A DNA stretch of 64,000 nucleotides from Isoetes taiwanensis (taxonomy: Eukaryota > Streptophyta > Lycopodiopsida > Isoetales > Isoetaceae): contig JAJEKV010000046.1 in NCBI GenBank assembly GCA_021234155.1, positions 248,001-312,000 on the forward strand, written 5' to 3'. This document shows, in pieces, positions 24,011 to 35,306 of this stretch. A model generated the notes under the pieces. The model made no database searches. It had not been told where the DNA came from and saw only the letters and a program-made list of their open reading frames with translations. The translations under genes and the position numbers were made by a program. How positions within the stretch are numbered: the stretch's first letter is position 1; every line of letters begins with the position of its first letter.

Positions 24011-26135
24011 TTATTTAGAGTGTGCACTCGCCATTTCTCGATACACCATATCAACGAAATGATCGTTCTGCATATACATTTGGACCAAGGTAGGAAAATA
24101 AAAAATCACAGATATTGTCAATAAATTGACATAGCAAAAACATACCTGTAACAAACGGAAAAGAGCATCCCGTACACCTTCTCTTGTAATTATTGCTCCA
24201 TGAGATGAAATTGGCAAAGGAGCCAGAGAGGGAGGCGGTGTAGGAGGTGGGAACGGCTGAAGTAGTGGTGCCCCATGAGAGGGCTGCAATGGTGCAGGCG
24301 GAATTAGAGGAGGTGGAAGTACTGTTGACAGGGGGGGAGGAACAAAATATGATGGCTTCACTAGTGTTGCCCGAGAACTATTATCTGAAACATCTTGGGC
24401 TATGTTTGATGTCAAAGAAGCAAGCGACACGGGAAGTGATGAAGGAATTGCAGATGGGGCAGGCATAGGTGTGAGTGTTGGAGATGTGACAGAAGTTGTC
24501 CTCGTAGAAGCTGAATGTGTTACTGCAGCAGGCCGAGGAGGCACAGGTGCTGGCAAGTCAGATGGATTCAGATGCATTGCATTCTGTACACATAAACACT
24601 GGTGTGAGAAGATGATTTATGCAAACAGCTGATAATATTTTATATACCTACATTAAAGAAATGTTCCAGAGGTTCTTCTGTGACATGGGGAACAGCTGCA
24701 GGAGCAGAAGCAGGTTCTAGAGGCCCCTCCACAATTGCAGCAGTTGGCACAGCCTCTAGCTCTTGAAATTCGGCACTGAAATAAATATCAACTTCCACAA
24801 CATCAATCACATAATGCCTGTCCAGAAGCATGCTACGGGGAAGCTAAATCACCATTACCTCTGTGTGAAAACCTTTGGTTTTGGTGGGATCTTTGCATAG
24901 GCATTGAGTATCCTACATTACAATAAGAGAGAATATCAACACTAAACTATGGGGATGCAAATCTTACAGGAAGCACTCTGATTGCATTATAAAAGGGAAT
25001 AAGCAAAGAAGATAACCTAGAAAAGAGCTTAGCAACATCTTCACACTCTCGTGGATTATAGAACCATATTCCATTAACTTCTTGGGCAGCATTTCTATAA
25101 AGCAAGTACGGAACTTGCACCTCATATTCAAAATCACTTAAAAGATCCTCGACCAAATTTGCTGTACAACATTAAACGTTAAGGTAAACTGGTTTATATC
25201 CATGACGTTGCTATACTATCAAATACAAAATAAAGCTGCAAATAACTAATATAATTTACATGTCTTATGATTGTGTTATACCTGTGCTCCTCCTGTTCAT
25301 CACAATAAACTGGAAACGAGGTTGAGCACGCCTGCAAATCAAGAGATTATGTTTATGATCTTATGTTATGCAGATGATGTTTCTAGAATAACTAACCTTT
25401 TCACTACAAAGAGTGATCCTTCCACATCTTTGCGCCTCTATGCAGTTTTAAACATTACAAAAAAACTGTAAGATTAATAAATCTTCTAAATATCACGATT
25501 ACAGCCATACACGACTTCAATGTGAGGAGATGCATACGTCCAAATTCTACAATATAACGCAGCCCAATCAAAATTCTCGACAATCTGAATCACCTCCATA
25601 CTTTTCAAAAGTAAAAGTCTACCTTAGATCTTATAACTTAACAAAAAGGAGATGCATGATTTGGTGTTATTACCAATACCTAGGATACAATAGATAAACT
25701 GGCCAGGATGTACAAGAACATAAATTTAAGGTTGAGGTGAATGAGTTTTCATATCAATGTAAATTAATGATTACAGTACCAAGCCTTTTCACCATGTACA
25801 GGAATGCAAATGTCGCATCACTTACGACTCAATGAAATCCAGGAATGCTTGCAATGTAAACCCAAAAACCCTAAGCTTGCAAAACGTAAAATTTAACCCT
25901 AAAACCAGGCCATGATCACTAATTTAAGGGCAACTATGTCATAAATCCGCATCGACCCAAGTTATTATTCACGTACCCACTGGCTAAGATCCATATTGAA
26001 CTCGTAGAATGTGACATGCCCAGCCGTGGTGAGAATATCTTCAACATGTCGATCCATCCGCTGTAAAACTGTAAGATTGAGCTCCTTGGTACTCTGCTGG
26101 TCAAGCTGGGGCATCGGCTTCCCATTCTGCGCCAT
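24011..26135 (-). CDS. mRNA-decapping enzyme subunit DCP1, eight coding exons
   Basis: DCP1 activates the decapping enzyme DCP2, which removes the 5' cap of mRNAs in cytoplasmic P-bodies. Joined exons (minus strand): 26,135-25,977, 25,437-25,397, 25,331-25,282, 25,161-25,017, 24,912-24,859, 24,775-24,652, 24,583-24,146 and 24,067-24,011. The phases agree at every junction, all introns are GT-AG, and the total is 1,068 bp, 355 aa plus stop. Residues 1 to about 135 form the EVH1-like domain, with LNLTVLQRMD, VEGSLFVVKR, QPRFQFIVMNRR and EVNGIWFYNPREC. Residues about 150-320 are a low-complexity, proline-rich linker. The end (EGVRDALFRLLQ then NDHFVDMVYREM) matches the family's C-terminal trimerisation helix. 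Plant DCP1 is usually about 360 aa. I chose MAQNGK as the start by family similarity. An in-frame ATG lies 57 bp upstream at 26,192. Intron 1 contains a duplication breakpoint at 25,731. Confidence 0.96.
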
Positions 26136-27055
26136 AGCCGATTCCGGTTCCTCCGATTGAAGCCCTTTTCTGTCTCTCTCTATCGTAAGCATGCTGTGTC
26201 CAGAAAAGGAACAGTTCTACAAGTAAGATGCTTTTAGACTGGGTGGGTCGGGATTTACATGCCCTATTTTTTTAACCAGGTGATCCAATTATTTACCGTT
26301 TTGTTTTCTTACCTTTACATGTTTTCAAACGTGCAATCAATGAATCGATAATGGTGTAGTAAGATCTGCCATTTCAAGATTAGTGTATCCTTGTACTTCT
26401 CTTTGGAGCACTAGAATATTCAGGTTTCGTTTCATTTCGTTTCATTTCTATTCTATTCTAATCTCATATTACAGTTACACAGTAGTTGAGTTGAGTAGAT
26501 GCCAACATTTGTATGACATCATTATTACACGTAAGAATGGTTATTACACGACCCGTTGAGCGAAATGCATATGCCTATTTCCATTCTGCAATGTAGCATA
26601 TAATCACGTGGCACAACAAAAATGCATGGCACGAAGAAGCCGACCCAACTTCTATATTGTACCTCCTACTCTTTTCAATCAAGACCCAATTATCTAGCTA
26701 AATATTATTCTCATCCCTTGAGACTCGAGCAGATTTGAAATAACTTAGGGTTTACCTAGAGAGGCGGGCCATACATGGGGATCTTAACCAAGATACTTCG
26801 GATAAGAGAAGTTCGTTGGCTGGAAAACAAATGAACATGTATATGAGGTTCTATAGCATTTGTTTTATGGAGGGCCCATAATCCATATTTTTTGGGTTTC
26901 ACTAGCTCTAATGGGATAGGGCTAGCACTTCCCACACTTTCACCTGTATGGGATGGTTTCATTCGCTATAACAGGATATCCTAAATGTTGGCATGCCATG
27001 GATTTCTGTATGTACATGCCATGGCCAGTTCTGGCATCTGTATAGGATGGTCCTT
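26136..27055 (-). promoter_or_regulatory. DCP1 5' flank and presumed promoter region
   Basis: This lies upstream of the DCP1 start on the minus strand. It contains a short TTTCRTTTC-type repeat at about 26,425-26,455. I cannot point to a convincing TATA box or transcription start. The whole block is duplicated at 30,433-31,430, so any promoter here exists twice. Confidence 0.4.
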
Positions 27056-28480
27056 TCATGTGTCCTGGAACAAAGACCCATTACATAAACATACAGTACT
27101 AGTACTAATACATATGACTTTGACCATATTGAAGTCCTCTACAGGAATCCATGAAATCTCCTGGCCCATGCTAAACATCTTGGATAGTAGAGATGCCCAT
27201 AGTGAAGCTCTCTGATGAGATCTATTATGAGCATATATATTCACAACAAGACCATAATAGGCTCCATAACCCATTGGTCAAAGCGATCCAGCTTAGTGAA
27301 AGTGACTAAAAAATGAAGGTTTTCAAGTTGTAACAACTCCTTCACTAGCTAAATCAGCTTTTGCAACCAACACATTGAAGCGTAGGATGATCACATCCGC
27401 AAGCTTTGATACATCTCCCTTGCATCACTTGTGTTTTTGTAGATACACAAATTGAGCATCCAGCTTAGAAAGATAAAAAGATATTTGAGCCCTCTTTAAG
27501 GGGAAGAGGCCACCCACTAAACATTCCATGAGATTAATTGCATTGACTGTCTAGAGTGGTTAGGTCAGGGAAGATCATTGGTGCCTCTCCAGAGTGGCTA
27601 TGATAGGATTCTCGACTTGACGCAATGTACCAGCCTCTTCAATCATGTCAGTCCATTGAAGTGGTGAGAAATGACCATGATGGGGACTAATAGGAGGAGA
27701 AGTGTCCAAGAATCACATTGCAACAGATGCTGAGACACTATGGAGTTGAGGCCCTACGTCATCTTTTGAGGTTGGTGAAGAGCATATGAATGTTTAGGTT
27801 GAGGATGGACACCTCGACAGTCAATATCCATATACCACTACGGCCTCTCTTTGTTGCTCTCGCGATCCTTTTGAATCGGCCAACCTCCTCAATACGCGAC
27901 CAGAAATGTTTATGAAGGCTAGTTGGGTACCGGGTCAGGAAGGGAAGGGGTCAAGTGTGATGAGAGATATCCATGGGCATTGAGGTCAGAACAAAGGGGA
28001 GCGAAGCAGAGAGACAAGAACCAAGTGTTGGAATGCAAGAGGTTTGTGGTACTAGACAAGAGTAGGTGCATTGGGGAACATAAGAGCTAGCTCATGGGCC
28101 ATTGAACAATTACAACTTGAAAGGAAAAAACATGGTTCTACTCTGGGTAACAATTGTCTGGGGCAAATCATGATCAACGGATCTTGCAACACAAATTTTC
28201 AAGCAGGCCATTTGTATATTGTATCGTTGTAAGAGTAACCTGAATCTCATATTTGCAATGGCGGGAATAAACTCCAAGTCTTGCATATCTAGAAGAAAGT
28301 CCTCAACGGTAATCCAAAATGGGGCACATAGAGCATTTGTTTTTTCTGGAAAAGAATCAGGAACATATTGCTGATACAAAAGAAAATGCCTCCATAGAGG
28401 GTGAACGCCATATTCAATGCATTGGCCAGCTGGCTCAAGTAAATTAAACATGAGAACATCATTGACCTCTTTATACTAGC
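27056..28480 (-). pseudogene. Dead LINE 5' region (ORF1-like plus endonuclease), copy 1
   Basis: Non-LTR retrotransposon remains, read on the minus strand. The upstream part (about 28,451-28,110) resembles a DUF4283-like ORF1 region, with APFWITVEDF and later KICVARSVDHDLP. The downstream part (27,560-27,056) resembles an APE-type endonuclease. VYLQKHK stands where such enzymes have a LQE motif, followed by NIYAHNRSHQRASLWASLL and EDFNMV in place of GDFN. The usual catalytic Glu in the LQE motif is Lys here. Stops and frameshifts separate the pieces and no reverse transcriptase follows. Assignment is by motif pattern only. Confidence 0.6.
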
Positions 28481-28495
28481 TTGATGGACTCCATT

Positions 28496-28500
28496 AGCCG
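28496..28500. other. Empty target site of the LTR element in copy 1
   Basis: The sequence TAGCC sits where copy 2 carries the LTR element flanked by AAGCT and AAGCC. Sequence on both sides aligns to the flanks of the insertion in copy 2. Confidence 0.7.
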
Positions 28501-28539
28501 AAGGCCCAATCACCCAAAAATAGGCCAGCATAACAACCA

Positions 28540-29271
28540 AAACAAGCCGTTCACATACGCCTATGAGCCTCTGCGATTAATCCGCAGCGCCGACATCCAT
28601 GGGATCTTGCTTAGCATCCAATTGCTGAAGATAGGATGCCACATTCTTCTTATTATTATCCACCATGATGGATATAGTCTCTGATGTTCGGGAGCATGTG
28701 GCAAAAGGTGACAATCATTTTGCCACAGTTACAGAGGCTCTGTTTCGTCACTGTCATTTTGGACCAATTTATTTTGTACCATTTATTTAGATTTGAGGAG
28801 GGTAATTTTCCTTCTGACCATATATGTAAATGTGTCAATTGGGGACATGTCCCAAGGACCACACTAGTATATTTTGGGTGTGGGTTCTCTGCCACAGAGT
28901 GGCACATTTTTCCACTGTGGTCACCACTGTTGAAGTGGTCACCACATTCATCACAGTCACCACATTCACCACAATCACCATTGTTGGGGTGTATATAAGA
29001 CAATATATCGTCTATGGAGTGATATACACATATGCATGCGTACATGTGGAGGAGATATGCACGTATGCATTGTGGCATGGCGGAATGCATGATGATCACT
29101 GTGTTATCTGGGCATGGAGAGAAAACAGAGAGATGATCTAGCTATGAAGATTATGAATCTTTATGTTGTGCATTGCATAGATCTGGTAGATTGAAGCTTG
29201 AATTATTGGTTTTTCATCCTTCTTGCAAGGTTGGAGTTTAGGCTCTAACACTTTATAAGGTACGATTTGAT
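28540..29271. other. Region upstream of LINE 3' relic, copy 1
   Basis: Duplicated at 35,935-36,675. It contains a short degenerate array of CACCACATTCA/CACAGTCACC words at 28,918-28,985. Open frames exist on both strands (up to 147 codons), but none is recognisable. It may be an internal part of the LINE or unrelated DNA. Confidence 0.4.
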
Positions 29272-29748
29272 ATGGTGGAGGAGTGCTTACCAAGACTGGC
29301 TTTAGAAGAGACAAGAAATAAATGTTGGTATGCAGATATTGTAGAGTGGATAAGGAAATGGGGCTTAGACATTCTTCACCTACACGAGAATCGAGCAAAT
29401 ATTAGGGAATGGGTGCATGACCATCTCATTAGAAGGAATTGCATCTTAAGGAAGGTATATCTTTGAGCATGAGGTATATGATAAGTAGAACGTGGCTTAG
29501 CTCCCATAGACTTGGGTTGGAAGTAGGGTGTTGGAGTAATATTCCTCTTGCATTGAGGTTTTGCTTGTTGTGCAATCTGCAGGAAGTTGAAGATGAATTA
29601 CATGTCTTCATAAGATATCCTTCATATGCGGGGATTCGACACAAGCATGGTATACACTCAAGTTCTTTATTGGAATTTTTTGAATTGCCTGGGCATCGCA
29701 TTGGAAAGTATTTAAAGGAATTATTAGCTCATAGAGAACAATTACTAC
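29272..29748 (+). pseudogene. LINE 3' region, truncated, copy 1
   Basis: The same sequence as 36,676-37,222 but with about 66 bp missing after RRN at 29,441, and cut off at about 29,748. It carries the C-terminal zinc-finger-like segment FCLLCNLQEVEDELHVFI that follows the reverse transcriptase in some LINEs. It is split between two frames. It encodes no complete protein. Confidence 0.65.
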
Positions 29749-29771
29749 ATGATCGAGAAGGCTATTTCGGC

Positions 29772-30061
29772 AGGCCAAGCAAATAAGGAGGTGCCAAAAT
29801 AAATGTGCATTTGATCAGGGGTTCAACCCTGGCCAGTGTATGTTTAGCTTTGGGAGTTGGTTACTGGGGTTATACGATGATGATCCCCGACGTGGTAGAA
29901 CTTGTGCCTATGCATGTCCTCCACTTTGTCTGCCATAAGGCAGCAGGATATGCTCCATAATAATTGTGTGAGTATGCACCAGTAAAAATTGGCTTCCATG
30001 TACACTGTGGCTGGTATACTGGTTGTTGCCTAAAAATAAGGAGGCCAAGCAAATAAGGAGG
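29772..30061. repeat. ~250-bp segment between 21-bp direct repeats
   Basis: The same 21-bp sequence (starting AGGCCAAGC) occurs at about 29,773-29,793 and 30,041-30,061. The segment between is absent from copy 2 of the duplication. It contains a GGTTCAACCC word like a tRNA T-arm, but no properly placed A box. It may be a short insertion with a target duplication or a duplication-junction product. Confidence 0.5.
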
Positions 30062-30306
30062 TTGAGGTGAATGAGTTTTCATATCAATGTAAATTAATGA
30101 TTACAGTACCAAGCCTTTTCACCATGTACAGGAATGCAAATGTCGCATCACTTACGACTCAATGAAATCCAGGAATGCTTGCAATGTAAACCCAAAAACC
30201 CTAAGCTTGCAAAACGTAAAATTTAACCCTAAAACCAGGCCATGATCGCTAATTTAAGGGCAACTATGTCATAAATCCGCATCGACCCAAGTTATTATTC
30301 ACGTAC

Positions 30307-30432
30307 CCACTGGCTAAGATCCGTGGTGAGAATATCTTCAACATTTCGATCCATCCGCTGTAAAACTGTAAGATTGAGCTCCTTGGCACTCTGCTGGTCA
30401 AGCTGGGGCATCGGCTTCCCATTCTGCGCCAT
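30307..30432 (-). pseudogene. Duplicated DCP1 exon 1 with an 11-codon deletion
   Basis: Copy of DCP1 exon 1 (MAQNGKPMPQLDQQ start) followed by the same TGG|GTACGT donor. It lacks 33 bp that encode AGHVTFYEFNM of the EVH1-like domain. The frame is kept, there is one Thr-to-Ala and one His-to-Asn change, and no stop. No downstream DCP1 exons follow in this copy. It could in principle splice over 30,306-25,438 to exon 2 of the intact gene, giving a shortened isoform. Without that it is a dead fragment. Confidence 0.85.
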
Positions 30433-31433
30433 AGCCGATTCCGGTTCCTCCGATTGAAGCCCTTTTCTGTCTCTCTCTATCGTAAGCATGCTGTGTCCAG
30501 AAAAGGAACAGTTCTACAAGTAAGATGCTTTTAGACTGGGTGGGTCGGGATTCGTATTGTTACAAAATACATGCCCTATTTTTTTAACCATGTGATCCAA
30601 TTATTTACCGTTTTGTTTTCTTACCCTTACATGTTTTCAAACGTGCAATCGGGTATGCAATGTCATGTTGTTGTAGGAGGGGGTACCTAGATGATGAATC
30701 GATAATGGTGTAGTAAGATCTGCCATTTCAAAATTAGTGTGTCCTTGTACTTCTCTTTAGAGCACTAGAATATTCAGGTTTCGTTTCGTTTCGTTTTTAT
30801 TCTAATCTCATATTACAATTACACAGTACTTGAGTTGAGTAGATGCCAACATTTGTATGACATCATTATTACACGTAAGAATGGTTATTACACGACCTGT
30901 TGAGCAAAATGCATATGCCTATTTCCATTCTGCAATGTAGGAGATAGTCACGTGGCACAACAAAAATGCATGGCACAAAGAAGCCGACCCAACTTCTATA
31001 TTGTACCTCCTACTCTTTTCAATACAAGACCCAATTATCTAGCTAAATATTATCTTTATCCCTTGAGACTTGAGCAGATTTAAAATAACTTAAGGTTTAC
31101 CTAGAGAGGCGGGCCATACATGGGGATCTTAACCAAGATACTTCGGATAAGAGAAGTTCGTTGGCTAGAAAACAAATGAACATGTATACGAGGTTCTATA
31201 GCATTTGTTTTATGGAGGGCCCGTAATCCATATTTTTTGGGTTTCACTAGCTATAGTGGGATAGGGCTAGCACTTCCCACACTTTCACCTGTATGGGATG
31301 GTTTCATTAGCTATAACAGGATATCCAAAATGTTGGCATGCCATGGATTTCTGTATGTACATGCCATGGCCAGTTCTGGCATCTGTATAGGATGGTCCTT
31401 TCATGTGTCTTGGAACAAAGACCCATTACCCAA
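30433..31433. other. Duplicated DCP1 5' flank
   Basis: Copy of 26,136-27,055. It carries two small extra pieces relative to copy 1, about 15 bp near 30,553 and about 43 bp near 30,650-30,692. Confidence 0.8.
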
Positions 31434-32740
31434 TCATACAGTACTAGTACTAATACATATGACTTTGACCATATTGAAGTCCTCTACAAGAATCCACGAA
31501 ATCTCCTGACCCATGTTAAACATCTTGGATAGTAGAGATGCCCATAATGAAGCTCTCTGATGAGATCTATTATGAGCATATATATGAAGGTTTTCAAGCT
31601 GTAACAACTCCTGCACTAGCTAAATCAGCTTTTGCAACCAACACATTGAAGCGTAGGATGATCATATCCGCAAGCTTTGATACATCTCCCTTGCAGCACT
31701 TGTGTTTCTGTAGATACACAAATTGAGCGTCCAACTTAGAAAGATAAAAATATATTTGAGCCCTTTTTAAGGGGAAGAGGCCACCCACTAAACATTCCAT
31801 GAGATTAATTGCATTGATTGCCTAGAGTGGTTAGGCCAAAGAAGATCATTGGTGCCTCTCGAGAGTGGCTACGATAGAATTCTCGACTTGACGCAATGTA
31901 CCAGCCTCTTCAATCATGTTAGTCCACTGAAGTGGTGAGAAATGACCATGATGGGGACTAATAGGAGGAGAAATGTCCAAGAATCGCATTGCAACGGATG
32001 CTGAGACACTATGGAGTTGAGGCCCTATGTCATCTTTTGAGGTTGGTGAAGATCACATGAATGTTTAGGTTGAGGATGGACACCTTGACAGTCAATATCC
32101 ATATACTGACTGCGGGCCTCTTTTGCTTGCTCTTGCATCCTTTGAATCTCTGCCAACCTCTGAATACGTTGACCAGGAACAAGCGATGAAGAAGTTGCAG
32201 CTGGGCTGGTAGTGGAAGGGGCTGCAAGTAGATGAGAGACATCCATGGACATTGGAGGCTGCAACAGTGGAGCGAGAAGCAGCAGAGACGAGAACCAAGT
32301 GTTGGAATGCAAGAGGTTTGTGGTACTAGACAAAAGTAGGTGCGTCGGGGAACATAAGAGCTAGCTCATGGCCCATTGAACAATTACAACTTGAAAGGAA
32401 AAAACATGGTTCTACTATGGGTAACAATTATCTGGGGCAAATCATGATCAACGGATCTTGCAACACAAATCTCGACGAGGCCATTTGTGATAGAATGTTG
32501 AAGTTGCAACCCAATCTCATTTGCAATGGCAGGAATAAACTCCAAGTCTTGCATATCTGGAAGCCATCAACGGTAATCCAAAATGGGGCACATAGAGCAT
32601 TTGTTTTTCTTGGAAAAGAATCAGAAACATATTGCTGATACAAAAGAAAATGCCTCCATAGAGGGTGAACGCCACATTCAATGCATTGGGCAGCTGGCTC
32701 AAGTAAATTAAACATGAGAAGGGAACATCATTGACGTCTT
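31434..32740 (-). pseudogene. Dead LINE 5' region, copy 2
   Basis: Counterpart of 27,056-28,480. The endonuclease-like words VYLQKHK (frame 31,594-31,800) and SWILVEDFNMVK (frame 31,434-31,616) and the ORF1-like APFWITV (32,428-32,715) are present in broken frames. About 73 bp between the two endonuclease segments is deleted relative to copy 1. A 102-codon frame at 32,025-32,333, rich in Ala, Ser and Pro, is open only in this copy. Confidence 0.6.
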
Positions 32741-32767
32741 TATACTAGCTTGATGGACTGATAAGCT

Positions 32768-33443
32768 TGTTGGCGGATTTTTCCCACAATCCCCAACAGG
32801 TGGCCTCAAAGGCAGAAATCAGGATCACTTTGATGCTGCAATATGAAATCAAAGGCTTGCAATATGAAATCAATGTATTGAAATCAATGTAGAATAAGAG
32901 ATTTGAAGAAAAACATGGAATGGATTTTGGGCCCAAAAGAAAATTCATATAAACACAAGACTTCAAATACAAGAGGGTCCCTCCATGTCTCTGAACCATG
33001 GAGGGGCCATTGATCCAGCTTCAAAAGAGGACGCACTATCCCAAGAACTTGAGCAGGCAAGAGGAGGAGTCAGGTTCTCAAGAATCTTTTATAAACATTA
33101 CTTTTCATCTTAACCTTTCATTTTTGCTCTTAATCTCCACCTTTGATCTTGCTCTCTTCATCTCAACTCTTTACCTCGACCCTTCATCTCCACCCTTGAT
33201 CTTGCTCTCTTATCTCAACCTTTAATTTTTTGCCTTTTTTAATCTCCACCTTTGATCTTGCCTCTCTTCATCTTAGCCTTAGATAATGTACCTCTTCAAC
33301 CATTAAAAATCTTAGAAGAACTAGATCTAGGCCCCTTTTTTAATTTTTTGTGCCTTGACCTTACAACATTTGGGCTTTATAATCACCCCTTCCAATGGTT
33401 CTTTCTTTTCTTTTTCATGTTGACCTGCCAAACCCGGCCAACA
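32768..33443 (+). repeat. Left LTR, 676 bp
   Basis: Begins TGTTGG and ends CCAACA. It contains about three units of a ~60-bp pyrimidine-rich minisatellite (AATCTCCACCTTTGATCTTG, 33,110-33,290), of which the right LTR keeps only about one. Confidence 0.85.
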
Positions 33444-33518
33444 TCTCACTTCCAACAAAATGGCCGTCCCCGCCCTTACTCAAAGTTTTTCATATATTTA
33501 GTACAATAGTTGGTCCCT

Positions 33519-33765
33519 TAGACTCAATAAGGAACACAACCGGTTTTGATATCCGAGACTTCTAACTCCTAAAATGATGATAATAATAATTTGGAGGTTT
33601 TAGACTCAATAAGGAACACAACCTAAGCTTGATATCCCAGGACTTTAACTCAAATGATGATAATAATTTGGAGGTTTTAGGTGTACTCCAAACACCATAG
33701 AATACACAATATTTGAGGTTTTAGGGTGTACCTAAACACCATATAATAATTTTGATATCCAAGAC
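33519..33765. repeat. Tandem duplications inside the LTR element
   Basis: GACTCAATAAGGAACACAAC recurs at 33,521 and 33,604 (82-bp period). It is followed by a ~59-bp repeat containing GAGGTTTTAGG and ACACCAT. Confidence 0.8.
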
Positions 33766-33879
33766 TTTGAACTCGATAGAATAATGATAATGATTGGTGA
33801 TAATAACCGAAGTTTTGATAGAATGATGATAGTAAGGTGAGTGCCATGATAATAGAAAATCAATGGTAATTTCGGGCTT

Positions 33880-34760
33880 TGGGGAAAGACACATGTAATG
33901 CTTAAAGTAAGATGGCTATATTTTTTGGCAAAATGATATAAGGAAAAAGGGCAAATTTCAAAACAAAAAATTGTGGCAATGGTGTAGCAATAGGGCAAAA
34001 AAAATGATGTTTTGAGGTAACAAGGATGGACTATACTTCTTTTAGACAAGGAAAAATGGTAAAGAAACATTGTTGCAAGGGTGAGAAAATATTAGCAAAA
34101 AAAAAAATGAAAGCAATGATTAGAAAAATAGAATGAAAGGGGTGAGAAAAATATAAAAAATTGGAAGCAAATGTTAGAAAAATAAACGAAAGGGTGAAAG
34201 AATAAAGAACATGGAAAGCAAATGTTAGAAAATGAGATGAAAGGAAAAAATAAAAAAATATGAAAAGCAAAGGTTAAAAGAGAAAGCAAAGGTTAGAAAA
34301 CAATGAAAGGAGAAAATAAAAACTGCTAAGGGTTAAAAAAGCTGGGCGGCTATGGCGTGGTGAGAAGGATAGGAACGAAGGCTCTTCGCCCAAACAAAAA
34401 ATGTTGTCTTTATGCAAGATGCTAAATGTTGGGGCAAAAGAGTGGACATAAAACATGTAAATGTAAAGACTGTAATGGGCCAGAGAATAAACATGTCGAG
34501 ACAAAAAAGGCAAGTGGATAGAAAAAAAACGTAAAAAGAGTGGGAGGGATCAATGAGAAAAATAATAAATTGGCTAGTGGTTAAAAAATAACTTATGGTA
34601 TGAAGCAATGTGGGCAAAAGCAAGGCAAAAATAAACGTGGGCAAAAGAGAAAAAGGTGATCGTGGCAACAAGAACTTTAATAACAAAGTTCTTTTTCCTT
34701 GTATCCTGGGCGGCATCGCTTTTCCGAAATGTGGAAGTAACAAAGAGCAGCCAGTAAATC
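33880..34760. repeat. Purine-rich tract with ~50-bp tandem units
   Basis: The plus strand is strongly A/G-rich. The block AAAGCAA.G.TTAGAAAA recurs at about 34,111, 34,165, 34,215, 34,263 and 34,281. Long pyrimidine-frame ORFs on the minus strand are by-products of this composition. Confidence 0.75.
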
Positions 34761-35044
34761 AGAGGCGCCGATTCTTGAAGCATCATTTTCTTGTTTTTGC
34801 ATGCTGTGTGTGCTCACGTTGTATGCATGGGGCTGAATGAAGAAAAAAAACTTGCAGCATGACAGAGCAAAGGCAGTATATGGCAGAGCATGGATTTTTT
34901 GAAGAGCATGCACATCTGTGGCTTCTCCTCTATTCCCATAAATCATGGCACAATGGTAAGACTCATTCTCACAGGTATTGAAGATTTTCATCCACAAGTG
35001 AATGGATGTCTCAGCAAAGAAATCAAGAGAACTTTTCCTTCTCA

Positions 35045-35147
35045 CATCTTCCTCAAAACCTCCTCGGATGCAAAATTCATCCTTGTGTTAACAAAACATC
35101 TTCCTCAAAACCTCCGATGCAAAACCGATTCTTGTGTTACCGAAAAC
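35045..35147. repeat. 52-bp tandem duplication
   Basis: CATCTTCCTCAAAACCTCC is followed by GATGCAAAA and TTGTGTTA in both units. Confidence 0.85.
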
Positions 35148-35306
35148 ATAGTGATATTTTCTTCAAGTCATTTGCTTCGTGAATGTAATAACAAAATGGG
35201 CAAAGTGGGCAGAAAAGAGTAAATGTGATAAATGGCAACGCAAAAATAAAGGATGAAGAAAGCAAAGACCAAAATGATCCCGAAAAACACCATCTCGATT
35301 CTCCAT

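Larger units (their letters stand above)
25731..30060. repeat. Tandem segmental duplication, copy 1
   Basis: The sequence from 25,731 is repeated almost unchanged from 30,061. Copy 1 holds part of DCP1 intron 1, exon 1, its 5' flank, a dead LINE 5' region (minus strand) and a LINE 3' region (plus strand). Compared with copy 2 it keeps about 33 bp of exon 1 and about 73 bp near 27,238-27,320. It lacks about 43 bp near copy 2 position 30,650 and about 66 bp of the LINE 3' region. It also lacks the LTR element. Confidence 0.95.

Noticed and set aside
25349-25400. LCYADDV, the catalytic word of a reverse transcriptase, in a plus-strand frame
   Set aside because: It overlaps DCP1 intron 2 and part of exon 2, whose opposite-strand reading is well supported. 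No other polymerase motif is nearby, so it is a coincidence.
28918-28985. CRISPR-like spacing of CACCACATTCA-type words
   Set aside because: The units are 9-12 bp, degenerate and directly adjacent without spacers, in a plant nuclear context. It is a simple minisatellite.
29815-29835. GGTTCAACCC as a SINE or tRNA B box
   Set aside because: The only A-box-like word follows it instead of preceding it, and no tRNA fold can be drawn.
34031-34513. Phe/Leu-rich minus-strand frames resembling membrane proteins
   Set aside because: They are translations of the purine-rich tandem tract inside the LTR element.
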